A stretch of 64,000 nt of DNA. Source: Luethyella okanaganae (GTDB taxonomy: Bacteria; Actinomycetota; Actinomycetes; Actinomycetales; Microbacteriaceae). Position 1 is the first letter of the stretch; each line of letters opens with the position of its first letter. The stretch spans positions 744,001 to 808,000 of the forward strand of contig NZ_JBHSTP010000001.1 of the NCBI RefSeq assembly GCF_042660285.1, written 5' to 3'. Shown here one piece after another: positions 35,239 to 44,335 of the stretch. The translations under genes and the position numbers were made by a program. The notes under the pieces are model-generated. The model searched no databases. It was not told the origin of the DNA and saw only the letters and a list, made by a program, of their open reading frames with translations.

Positions 35239-36086
35239 CCGGTCACGTGAACAGAGGGCTCGCGAACGCAGAGCGTCGCGCGGTCGACGACGAGGGGGCG
35301 GCGCTGCGGGCGATCGCGCACGTCTGGGACGACGCTGCGGCCGATGTCGCCGCGGTGCTCGACCGGTTAGACTCCCGGGCCGCCCCGGTCGCGCGCACCG
35401 TGACCTCCTCCGTCGGGATCCTCGTCGCCGTCGGCATCGCCTTCCTTCTCGCCGCGGTCGCACCGATCCTGCTCATCCCCGAGGTGCTCAAACGAGCTGA
35501 TGCGCTCGAGGGAGCCATCGTCGCGGCCGGTGCGCTTCTCGTCGCATCGTCTCTCGTTCTCCTCGCCACCGAGCTCGCCCGGCGCAGAGCGCGCGATATC
35601 GACGCAGACTTCCGCACGGTGACGTGGTTCTGCTTCGGGCTCGCGCTCGCCGCGATCGTTCTCACCTTGCTCCGATCGAGTGCTCAGCCGGTCGATCCCG
35701 GCCTCGGCGCGGTCGGTCTGGGAGCACAGCTCCTCGGAGCCGTTCTCCTCGCGTCGGTCGCCGTGCTCGCCGTCGTGCAGCAGCGAGTCCTCGGGCGGGA
35801 GCACGCGGAGCACACGGCCTCGGCCCTGGTTACGGCGGCGGCCGACAGAGACCGCCGCGTCGAACTCGTCGCCCGCCGCGCCGTCGGCCGACTCGGCCGT
35901 GCCCTCGGCGCTGTCGACTCCGCTGCTCTCGCCCGTGCCCGCCGCGCGATTGGCGTGTCAGACGAAGCCTCCTGGGCGTTCGGGCGCGCGGCACTCGACG
36001 AGGCGCTCGACCCGGCCGGAGACACTGTCCGCGCCCTCCGCGCCCGCCAGCCGGCGCTGCGGACGCCACGGAAGGAGCAGCGGTGA
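35235..36086 (+). CDS. four-helix membrane protein, unknown function
   Basis: 283 residues. After a cytoplasmic N terminus of about 55 residues, four hydrophobic helices occur at about 57-85, 90-117, 130-152 and 156-187, followed by a long Arg/Ala-rich cytoplasmic helix region. GTG start inside the previous stop, GTGA link to the following gene. It may be a membrane part of the secretion apparatus; the size and helix count do not match EssA, EssB, EccD or EsaA. Confidence 0.6.
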   Translation: MTGHVNRGLANAERRAVDDEGAALRAIAHVWDDAAADVAAVLDRLDSRAAPVARTVTSSVGILVAVGIAFLLAAVAPILLIPEVLKRADALEGAIVAAGALLVASSLVLLATELARRRARDIDADFRTVTWFCFGLALAAIVLTLLRSSAQPVDPGLGAVGLGAQLLGAVLLASVAVLAVVQQRVLGREHAEHTASALVTAAADRDRRVELVARRAVGRLGRALGAVDSAALARARRAIGVSDEASWAFGRAALDEALDPAGDTVRALRARQPALRTPRKEQR

Positions 36087-36694
36087 AGAACGAGGTCGTC
36101 GGCGCGCGGTACGGCATCCCGCCGTTCCGTTTCCTCCTACCGCCCGGATGGGTGCAACTGCCTGCGAGTGAGGAGACGGCGACGGCTCTGCTCGGGCGCT
36201 CGCGGGAGGTTTTCAAGCGGGCGAACCGGCCCGACCTCGACGCCGAGCTGTCCCGTCTGACCCGAGAGGCGTTCAGCCGCATGCGGAGGGCGAAGGTCTT
36301 CGCCGTCTACCTCCAGCAGGGCGTGACGGAGGACGAGCTCGTCCCGATGACGATGTCGGCATCGGTCCTGGAAGGGCGGCAGGGGGCGAGTCTCGACGAC
36401 GAGGTTGCGAGCGCCTTCCGCGACCGAGGAGCCGAGTTCCTCGATGAGAACCGCGCGATCGTGCGCTGGAGCGGCGAGAGCACGCCCGATGGCGAACTGC
36501 GCGGCGTCACAGCTCGTACCATCGACTATGTCATAGCGGTCCCCGGCATGCGACGGCGCACGGCCGTCATCATCCAGACGACGATCGTGCATGCCGGTGA
36601 GTCGCCGTTGCCGGAGGATGTCCTCGAGGGTCTGAGCGTGCTGAGCGACTCAATGATCGGCACGTTCACCTGGCTGAGCGGGGCTACGCCGTGA
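36083..36694 (+). CDS. hypothetical protein with PsbP/Mog1-like opening motif
   Basis: 203 residues, soluble, GTG start overlapping the previous stop. The N terminus (IPPFRFLLPPGWVQLP) looks like the first strand of PsbP/Mog1/DUF1795-type domains, and the rest alternates beta strands with a charged helix. No signal peptide, so it probably acts in the cytoplasm. Third of three translationally coupled genes of unknown function ahead of the giant surface protein. Fold suggestion is tentative. Confidence 0.5.
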   Translation: MKNEVVGARYGIPPFRFLLPPGWVQLPASEETATALLGRSREVFKRANRPDLDAELSRLTREAFSRMRRAKVFAVYLQQGVTEDELVPMTMSASVLEGRQGASLDDEVASAFRDRGAEFLDENRAIVRWSGESTPDGELRGVTARTIDYVIAVPGMRRRTAVIIQTTIVHAGESPLPEDVLEGLSVLSDSMIGTFTWLSGATP

Positions 36695-36790
36695 GGGTCT
36701 GAGCACTGCTGCGGCACATGTTACCGTGTAATCCGAAGCGAGAGGCCGTCGACCTCGCGACACCGTTGAGCCAACCCGGGGGAGAGACTG

Positions 36791-39700
36791 GTGGGACACT
36801 TCTGGTCCTGGATCCGCGTTCGTAAGAGCGTGGCGTCCGTCACCGCGTTGGCGGTGCTCGTCGGCGTGCCGGTGACGATCGCGATCCTGCACCGGGGCTT
36901 CCCCGTGACCGACGTCGACATGCGCGCTCGTGACGTCTGGGTGACCAACGGCGAGGCCCTGCTCGCCGGGCGACTGAATCGTCAGATCGAAGAGCTCAAC
37001 GCGGCCGTGGCGACCCCCTCCCGTTCCGCGGACGTCCTGCAGGATGGCGATGACGTCTTCTTGAGCGATGTCTCGCTCGGTTCCGTCGAGCGCATCCATC
37101 CGTCGTTCACGACGCTCGTGGAGCGGATCGATGTTCCCGTCGGTGCCGAACTGGCCTTCGGTGGAGAGACCTTGGCGGTACTGGACTCTGGATCCGGGGA
37201 GCTCTGGACGGTCGACGCGGCCGGCGAGCTCAGCTTCGATCCGAGCACGTCGGATCCCGTGTTGAAGCTCGGGAAGGGAGGGCACGTCGCGGTCACGAAC
37301 GACGGGGTCGTCTTCGCGAGCTCGCCTGAGAAGGACACGCTCTTCCGTATCGACTCCCTCGGGGCGGAACCGAGTGCGCGAGAGGTGAGGCTCGATGGAG
37401 AGCACCAGTTGAGCGCGGTCGGCGACACCGCCGTCGTACTCGACCTCGAGAAGAACGAGCTCATCGTCGACGGACGCACGAGCGAGCTTCCCGCCCCGGG
37501 TATCCGACTTCAGCAGCCGGGGGGCGAAGCCGCTGACGTGCTCGTCGCCTCCGCGGACGAACTGCTCATGGTGCCGCTCGGTGGAGGAGAGGCGCGTCGG
37601 ATCCCGACCGGCGCAGACGGCGGCTCCTCGGATCCGGCGGAGGTGTCAGCCCCCGTGTGGCTGAACGGCTGCGCCCATGGCGCCTGGGCGAGCACGCAAC
37701 GCTATGTTGCCGCCTGTGGGGACGGGGAACCCCGGGTGGAGTCGATCGAGCAGCCGACGGCCGGGTCCCAGCTGGAGTTCCGCGTCAATCGCGATGTCAT
37801 CGCGCTCAACAATCTGAGCAACGGCAACGTCTGGCTCGTCGACGCCAACATGCGCCTCGTCGAGAACTGGGACGAGGTGACGCCGCCCGAGGAGCAGGAC
37901 TCGGAGGAGGGCGACGAGAAGGCGTCCAAGCAATCGTTCGAGGACACCCTTGCCGAGCGCACGGAGACGAACCGAGCCCCGATCGCCCGTGACGACGTCT
38001 TCGGCGTCCGCCCGGGAAAGACCACCGTGCTCCCGGTGCTCGACAACGACACGGATCCGGATGGCGATGTGCTGACGGTCATCAAGACCGGAGCCGTCGC
38101 GGAAACGGCTGGCCGTCTCGACGTCATCGACGGTGGGCGCGCCCTGCAGTTCACCCCCTCCGAGAACGCGGTGTCGACGGTGTCGTTCCGCTACACCGTC
38201 AGCGATGGCCGACCAGGCGGCGTGGCCGAGGCGCAGGTCGACGTCACGGTGCGTCCTCCATCCGAGAACCAGGCGCCCGTCGCGCACCGCGAGGGCGCGC
38301 TCAGCGTAGAGCAGGGGCAGATCGTCGGCTACAACGTCCTCACGGACTGGCGAGACCCCGACGGCGACGACATCTACCTGGTCTCCGCGGCGCCGAGCAG
38401 CGGCGATGCGGTGCGGTTCGGGCCGGAGGGGTTTGTGACGTTCGAGCACAAGTCGGCGCAATTGGGGGTGAAGGAGGTCAGCTTCGTCGTCTCGGACGGG
38501 GTGGAGACGGCGACGGGGGTGTTGCGAGTGGATGTTCAGCCGACGGGATCGTTGAATCCGGTCGGGACACCGGACTTCGCCGAGACCTTCGCCGGCGAGA
38601 CCGTGCTCGTAGAACCCCTCCTCAACGACATCACGCCGTCCGGTGCGCCCCTCGCGCTCCTCGGCGTGAGCGAGGTGCCGCAGGAGATCACCGTGGTCCC
38701 GAACACCGAGCGCGGCACGATCGCCGTCACGGCTGGCAGAGCCGGCAGCTTCGTCTTTCTCTACTCACTCGGCGCCGGACCCGCGGCGAGCGTCGGTCTC
38801 ATCCGGGTCGACGTCAAGGAGCCGCCGGCCGAGACGCTGCCCCCGATCGCGGTCAAGGACACCGCTTATCTCCGTGCGGGGGAGCCGTTCTCGTTGTCGG
38901 TGTTGAACAACGACGTCTCGCCTTCTGGCAAGGTGCTCGCGGTGCAATCGGTCGACACGAGCGAGAGCGGGGACGCGATCTCCGTCGAGCTCCTCACCAA
39001 CACGGTGCTTCGCGTCACCGCGGCGTCGGCGCTCACCCAGCAGCTCCAGTTCACCTACACGATCAGCGACGGGGTCTCCACCTCGACGGCGGGCGTGACC
39101 GTCGTCCCGGTGCCGCCGCTCGTAAAGCACCAGCCACCCGTGGCCGTCGACGACGCCGTGAACGTGCGTGCAGGCGACATCGTCACCGTCCCCGTGCTCG
39201 AGAACGACTATCACCCGGATTCCGCGACGATGACGCTCGCTCCGGACCTCGTCGACGCGAGCGCCGCCGCCGGACTCGTCTTCGTCTCCGGCAACACCGT
39301 CCGCTACCAGGCGCCCCGTGAGGCCGGCGTCTACAGTGCCTCCTACCAGGTCGTCGACGCCTTCAGCGAGTCGGCGGTCGCCACCGTTCGCTTCACCGTC
39401 GTAGCGCCGAACCCGGAGGGCAACCAACCGCCGAACCCGCTTCCGCTCACGGTGCGCACCTTCGCCGACTCGACGGTGAAGATCGACGTGCCCCTCGACG
39501 GCATCGATCCGGATGGCGACTCCGTGCGGTTGAAGGGCGTGACCGCGGTGCCGATGCACGGACGCATCGTCGAGACGGCGAGCAACTCCGTCAGCTACGA
39601 GTCGTTCCCGGGTGCCGCCGGGACGGACACCTTCAGCTACGAGGTCGAGGACACGGGTGGAGCCTCCGCGGTCGGCACGATCAAGGTCGGTGTCATCCCG

Positions 39701-42028
39701 CGCCCCGAGGCCAACCAGCCGCCGAACGCCGTCGACGACGCGATCGAGATCAAACCGGGCCGCACCGGCTCGATCCCCGTTTGGTTGAACGACTCCGATC
39801 CGAATGGCTACGCGCTCACGGTCTCGAAGAAGCTGCCGGAGGTCGACGACGGCATCAAAGCGCGGGTCGCGGGCAACCGTGTCATCGTCGATGCACCCGA
39901 GAGCGAGGGCGCCTTCACGATCCGCTATGAGATCACGAACGGGCACGGCGGATCCGACACGGCCTTCCTGCAGGTGAAGGTGACGAAGGACGCGAAGCCC
40001 GTGCGCCCGAGCTCGATCGACCATGTGCTCGAGGCGAAGGATATCGCGGGCAAGAACCGCGTCGACGTCGACGTGCTCGAGGGGGCTCAGAACCCCGGTG
40101 GACTGCTCGAGGATCTGGTGGTGACCCTCGACGGGCAGAACGCCGAGGCAGGCGAGGTGCTCGCCGGCGGGAAGGTGCGCGTCGAGCCTGGCGACACCCG
40201 GCAGGTCATTGCCTACAGGCTCACCAACGACATCGACGAGCTCAGCACGACATCCTTCATCGTCGTTCCGCCTGTGCCGAATGCGAAGGACGCCGAGGAG
40301 GAGGCGGCCTTCGGCCCGCCGTATCTGAAGCCACTGCCCCCGCAGACCGTGCGGATGAACGGGACCATCGACTGGAACCTGGCCGAGCTCGTCGTCGTGC
40401 CGTCGGGTAGGCCGCTCATCGTGCTGTCCTCCTCGGCGGTCAACGGCGAGGCCTCGCTTTCGGGCACCTCGCTCGGTTTCACCGCCGCCCGCGACTACCG
40501 CGGCCCCGCCTCCGTTTCGTTCCTGGTCACCGACGGCACCTCGGCGAACGACCCGAAGGGACGCTCGGCGCTCCTCACCATCCCGGTCACGGTCGGCGAC
40601 CCCAACTTCGAGGACGCCCCGCCGACGTTCACGGCCCAGAACGTCACGATCGAGGCCGGCGAGGCCCCGTACAGCGTCGACCTCCGAAGCTCGACGGGGC
40701 ACCCGAACCCGGCGCTCGTCTCGCAGGTCTCCTACGGCGCGCTCTCCGGCGGGGGCGGCTCCGTGGTGGCGAACCTCGACGGCGCGACGCTCAGCCTCTC
40801 AGCGCCCCTCGGTGTGCAGCGGGGGACGAGCGTCACCCTCTCCTTCGAGGTCAGACTCAAGGAGTTCACGGTCCCCGGCACTGTGACGGTCACGGTCGTC
40901 TCCTCCACCCGGCCGAAGCCGCAGGCGGTTCCCGACGGAGAGTTCGAGACGCGGCCGAGCACGACGGTCACGGTCCCCGTGCTCGACAACGACTTCAATC
41001 CCTTCGCCCAGGACGGCGTCCCCCTTCGGGTCGTCAGCGCCGAGCTCGAACAGGACGTCCCGGGGGGCACAGCCACCGTCTCCGTCTCCGGGTCGAACGT
41101 CGTCATCCGCACCGGGCCGTCCGCGACCGGGACGCTGACGGCGGTCTATCGCATCGAGGACGGCACGAAGGATCCCGAGCGGGCGGCCCAGGGCCGCATC
41201 ACGCTCGTCATACGGAACGTGCCCGACGCGCCCCGCGCCCCCGTCGCGGTGGAGGGCGACGGCGCCGCGACCGTCACGATCTCATCGACCGCGAACAACA
41301 ACTCGCCGATCACGGGCTACACGATCCTGTGGGGCGGCGGACAGTGGCCGGTGACGAGTGAGGGCACGTACACGATCGGGAACCTTGCGAACGGCACGAG
41401 CTATACCTTCAGGGTCGTCGCCCACAACGGGATGGGCACCTCGGCCGAGTCGGCGCCGAGCAACGCCGTCCGACCCTACGGTGTGCCGTCCGCGCCGAAC
41501 GGGGCGACGCTCACCGCCGCGCAGGATGGCAGTGGGGCGCTCTCGCTCAGCTGGGGAACGCCGTCGAGCGACGGTGGCCGACCCGTGAGCCGTTACGAGT
41601 GGGCGTTCATCCAGGGCAGCTCGGCCTCCGGACAGACGGGCGGCCAGTCCGCCTCGGCATCCGGAGGCAACGGCACGACCTACCAGTTCCACGTCAGGGC
41701 GTGCAACGCCCGCGACTGCGGTGCGTGGACGAGCTCCGGTCAGGCGACGCCCACCAAGCCGCCGCCGGCCAAGACGATCACGCTCTTCCGAGGAGGCCCC
41801 GGTCCGATCTCGGGAACCACGTACTACAACATCGACCTCTCCGACTGGCCGCAGGGCAGCTACCCCGTCGTGCTCTATTGCAACGGAGGCCAGCTCGAGA
41901 CCGCGCCCAGCATCTCCGTCGGCGCGGACGGCCGCGGATCGTTCCGCGGGAACAGCGGCTACTGCGGCTACCCGAACGTCTGGGTCACCGTCGACGGCAA
42001 GAAGAGCGATGTCCAGGACTGGCGATGA
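36791..42028 (+). CDS. giant membrane-anchored Ig-like / fibronectin type III repeat protein
   Basis: 1745 residues. A short cytoplasmic N terminus and one transmembrane helix (about 14-36) act as signal anchor. Residues about 60-370 look like a beta-propeller-type region. After an acidic linker (about 365-390), roughly eleven Ig-like/cadherin-like repeats of 90-100 residues follow to about 1475, many opening with NQPPxAxDD and containing LDNDxDPDGD. Two FN3 domains occupy about 1477-1560 and 1563-1655, and a C-terminal beta domain with two cysteines follows. No LPXTG or SLH anchor. It corresponds to the FN3 protein of the Bifidobacterium PFNA cluster. GTG start follows GGGGGAGAG; MoxR follows 40 bp later. 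Confidence 0.88.
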   Translation: MGHFWSWIRVRKSVASVTALAVLVGVPVTIAILHRGFPVTDVDMRARDVWVTNGEALLAGRLNRQIEELNAAVATPSRSADVLQDGDDVFLSDVSLGSVERIHPSFTTLVERIDVPVGAELAFGGETLAVLDSGSGELWTVDAAGELSFDPSTSDPVLKLGKGGHVAVTNDGVVFASSPEKDTLFRIDSLGAEPSAREVRLDGEHQLSAVGDTAVVLDLEKNELIVDGRTSELPAPGIRLQQPGGEAADVLVASADELLMVPLGGGEARRIPTGADGGSSDPAEVSAPVWLNGCAHGAWASTQRYVAACGDGEPRVESIEQPTAGSQLEFRVNRDVIALNNLSNGNVWLVDANMRLVENWDEVTPPEEQDSEEGDEKASKQSFEDTLAERTETNRAPIARDDVFGVRPGKTTVLPVLDNDTDPDGDVLTVIKTGAVAETAGRLDVIDGGRALQFTPSENAVSTVSFRYTVSDGRPGGVAEAQVDVTVRPPSENQAPVAHREGALSVEQGQIVGYNVLTDWRDPDGDDIYLVSAAPSSGDAVRFGPEGFVTFEHKSAQLGVKEVSFVVSDGVETATGVLRVDVQPTGSLNPVGTPDFAETFAGETVLVEPLLNDITPSGAPLALLGVSEVPQEITVVPNTERGTIAVTAGRAGSFVFLYSLGAGPAASVGLIRVDVKEPPAETLPPIAVKDTAYLRAGEPFSLSVLNNDVSPSGKVLAVQSVDTSESGDAISVELLTNTVLRVTAASALTQQLQFTYTISDGVSTSTAGVTVVPVPPLVKHQPPVAVDDAVNVRAGDIVTVPVLENDYHPDSATMTLAPDLVDASAAAGLVFVSGNTVRYQAPREAGVYSASYQVVDAFSESAVATVRFTVVAPNPEGNQPPNPLPLTVRTFADSTVKIDVPLDGIDPDGDSVRLKGVTAVPMHGRIVETASNSVSYESFPGAAGTDTFSYEVEDTGGASAVGTIKVGVIPRPEANQPPNAVDDAIEIKPGRTGSIPVWLNDSDPNGYALTVSKKLPEVDDGIKARVAGNRVIVDAPESEGAFTIRYEITNGHGGSDTAFLQVKVTKDAKPVRPSSIDHVLEAKDIAGKNRVDVDVLEGAQNPGGLLEDLVVTLDGQNAEAGEVLAGGKVRVEPGDTRQVIAYRLTNDIDELSTTSFIVVPPVPNAKDAEEEAAFGPPYLKPLPPQTVRMNGTIDWNLAELVVVPSGRPLIVLSSSAVNGEASLSGTSLGFTAARDYRGPASVSFLVTDGTSANDPKGRSALLTIPVTVGDPNFEDAPPTFTAQNVTIEAGEAPYSVDLRSSTGHPNPALVSQVSYGALSGGGGSVVANLDGATLSLSAPLGVQRGTSVTLSFEVRLKEFTVPGTVTVTVVSSTRPKPQAVPDGEFETRPSTTVTVPVLDNDFNPFAQDGVPLRVVSAELEQDVPGGTATVSVSGSNVVIRTGPSATGTLTAVYRIEDGTKDPERAAQGRITLVIRNVPDAPRAPVAVEGDGAATVTISSTANNNSPITGYTILWGGGQWPVTSEGTYTIGNLANGTSYTFRVVAHNGMGTSAESAPSNAVRPYGVPSAPNGATLTAAQDGSGALSLSWGTPSSDGGRPVSRYEWAFIQGSSASGQTGGQSASASGGNGTTYQFHVRACNARDCGAWTSSGQATPTKPPPAKTITLFRGGPGPISGTTYYNIDLSDWPQGSYPVVLYCNGGQLETAPSISVGADGRGSFRGNSGYCGYPNVWVTVDGKKSDVQDWR

Positions 42029-42068
42029 CCTGGCACCCATCCCGACAACCGAGAGCAAGGACAGCACC

Positions 42069-43037
42069 ATGGCAGTGACACAGGAACAGGCTGACTGGTT
42101 CGCCGACGCGTTCACCAAACTCGTCGGCAACGTCGACCAGGCGATCCTCGGCAAGGACCACGTGATCCGGCTCGTCGTCGCCGCGCTGCTCTCGGACGGG
42201 CACGTGCTTCTCGAAGACTTCCCCGGCACGGGAAAGACCGTCCTCGCGAAGGCTCTCGCGAACACGCTCGACGGCACGAACTCGCGCATCCAGTTCACGC
42301 CGGACCTCCTGCCGTCTGATGTCACCGGTGTCACGATCTACGATCAGGGCAAGGGAGTCTTCGAGTTTCACCGGGGGCCGATCTTCGCCTCGATCGTCCT
42401 CGCCGACGAGATCAACCGGGCGAGCCCGAAGACCCAGTCGGCTCTGCTCGAGGTCATGGAGGAGGGCCGCGTCACGGTCGACGGCGTCAGCCACTCGGTC
42501 GGCAGTCCGTTCATGGTGATCGCGACCCAGAACCCGGTCGAGCAGGCGGGCACCTACTCGCTCCCAGAAGCCCAGCTCGACCGCTTCCTCATCAAGACCT
42601 CGCTCGGTTACCCCGACCATGACACCGCGGTCACGCTGCTCCTCGACTCGTCCAACCGGGCGCGCGCGTCCAAGGTGACGCCGATCATCGCGTCGAGCTC
42701 GGTCACGACGATGGCGGAGCTGGCGTCGGAGGTGTTCGTGGACGCCGCCGTGCTCGGCTACCTCAACGAGATCGTCTCGGCCACACGCGTCGACCCCTCC
42801 GTCACGCTCGGCGTCTCGATGCGCGGCGCGCTGGCGCTCGCGCGCGCCGTCAAGACCTGGGCCATCTCACAGGGCCGGAGCTACGTGACGCCCGATGACG
42901 TGCGGGATCTGGCCGTGCCCGTGCTCGCGCACCGCATCATCGTCGATCCGGAGGCCGACTTCGCCGGTGTCACCGCCGAGCAGATCGTCTCCCGCGTGCT
43001 GCTCCAGGTCGAACCCCCCGTGTACCGCGCCGCATGA
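42069..43037 (+). CDS. MoxR-family AAA+ ATPase
   Basis: 322 residues. Walker A is GTGKTVLAK, Walker B is VLADEINRA, and the sensor and arginine regions PVEQAGTYSLPEAQLDRF are typical of MoxR proteins, which act as chaperones for maturing VWA- or DUF58-type partners. ATG at 42069 is used because homology begins at EQADWFADAF; the open frame further upstream lies in the giant gene. It overlaps the DUF58 gene by ATGA. Confidence 0.93.
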   Translation: MAVTQEQADWFADAFTKLVGNVDQAILGKDHVIRLVVAALLSDGHVLLEDFPGTGKTVLAKALANTLDGTNSRIQFTPDLLPSDVTGVTIYDQGKGVFEFHRGPIFASIVLADEINRASPKTQSALLEVMEEGRVTVDGVSHSVGSPFMVIATQNPVEQAGTYSLPEAQLDRFLIKTSLGYPDHDTAVTLLLDSSNRARASKVTPIIASSSVTTMAELASEVFVDAAVLGYLNEIVSATRVDPSVTLGVSMRGALALARAVKTWAISQGRSYVTPDDVRDLAVPVLAHRIIVDPEADFAGVTAEQIVSRVLLQVEPPVYRAA

Positions 43038-44335
43038 GCCCGACGAACGAGCCGTCGTCGCGGCGGACATCGCAGACGGGCTACGCCCTGCGTTCCGTCC
43101 GGCGCGCACTCGTGGGCGGGCTCGGCAACGCTCGGCGACTGCTCGGGCAGCTCGCAGCGCGGCTCTGGACGTTCATACGGCCCGTGATCGATGTCGTGGG
43201 TCCAGCCGGCTGGCTGGCCCTGGGTGGCGCAGCCCTCGCACTGATCCTCGGTGGTGCCCTCGGCTGGATGGAACTCTCCTTCATCGGCGTGACCCTCGTG
43301 GCAGCATTCGTCATCGCCGTCGCCTTCGTGTTCGGACGCTCGAGCTTCGCCGTGCTCATCGAGCTGAACCCCCACCGTGTGGTCGCGGGTCAGCGCGCGC
43401 TCGGCCGGATGCTCGTGCGGAACACCGCCGAGCGGAATGCTCTGCCCGTTCGAATGGAGCTGCCGGTCGGCGACGGTCTCGCCGAGTTCCTGATCCCCTC
43501 CCTGCCGCCGGGAGGGGAGCAGGAGGAGCTCTTCGCGGTGCCCACCGAGCGCCGCGCGGTCATTGTCGCCGGTCCTGCTGTCTCCGTTCGCGGCGATCAG
43601 CTCGGCCTGCTCCGTCGCGCCGTGCGCTGGACCGAGCCCGTCGAGCTCTTCGTGCACCCCGTGACCACCCGGCTCGCGTCGTCGGCGGCCGGACTCGTTC
43701 GCGATCTCGAGGGCGAGGTCACCAAGACGATCACCGACAACGACATCTCCTTCCACGCACTCCGCGCCTACCAGCCGGGTGATGCGCTGCGGAATGTGCA
43801 TTGGCGCACGACCGCGCGTACGGGTCAGCTGATGGTGCGCCAGTTCGAGGAGACCAGGCGCACTCAGCTGACCGTCGTTCATACCACGGAGCGCGATCAC
43901 TACGCCGACGAGGAGGAGTTCGAGCTCGCGATCTCCGTCACCGCCTCGCTCGCCCTGCAGGTCATCCGTGACGGAACGCGGCTGAACGTCGTGACGGAGG
44001 AGCGTCCGCTCCGCACGAGCACGCCGACGACCCTCCTCGACGACTCGAGCCGCCTCCTCGGCGTCGAGGGCGCCTATCCCTCGCTTCGCGACTTCGCCCG
44101 TGACACGACGAAGCGCCTCTCGCCGCCGAGCGTCGCGATGATCGTCGCCGGCTCGACACTTCCGCTCGCCGAGCTGCGGAGCGTCACGACGCTCTTCGGA
44201 CTCGACACCATGACCATCGCCTTCCGAGTCGAATGCGGTGCCTCATCGCGCGTCGGGGCGGTCTCGGGGATCACCGTGCTCACGGTCGGCACGCTAGACG
44301 ACCTTCCGAAGCTCCTGCGGCGGGTGCATCGATGA
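43034..44335 (+). CDS. DUF58 domain membrane protein
   Basis: 433 residues. Two helices (about 57-101) anchor the N terminus. The C-terminal DUF58/VWA-like region carries the hallmark YQPGDALRNVHWRTTARTGQ and LMVRQFEETR. It is the usual partner of MoxR ATPases and TgpA-like proteins, encoded here on both sides with ATGA overlaps. Function in the group is not settled; assembly or folding of surface proteins is the common suggestion. Confidence 0.92.
   Translation: MSPTNEPSSRRTSQTGYALRSVRRALVGGLGNARRLLGQLAARLWTFIRPVIDVVGPAGWLALGGAALALILGGALGWMELSFIGVTLVAAFVIAVAFVFGRSSFAVLIELNPHRVVAGQRALGRMLVRNTAERNALPVRMELPVGDGLAEFLIPSLPPGGEQEELFAVPTERRAVIVAGPAVSVRGDQLGLLRRAVRWTEPVELFVHPVTTRLASSAAGLVRDLEGEVTKTITDNDISFHALRAYQPGDALRNVHWRTTARTGQLMVRQFEETRRTQLTVVHTTERDHYADEEEFELAISVTASLALQVIRDGTRLNVVTEERPLRTSTPTTLLDDSSRLLGVEGAYPSLRDFARDTTKRLSPPSVAMIVAGSTLPLAELRSVTTLFGLDTMTIAFRVECGASSRVGAVSGITVLTVGTLDDLPKLLRRVHR

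Noticed and set aside
38765..40702. 645-residue open frame antisense to the giant surface protein
   Set aside because: Composition mirrors the Ig-repeat codons; no motif and no ribosome site.
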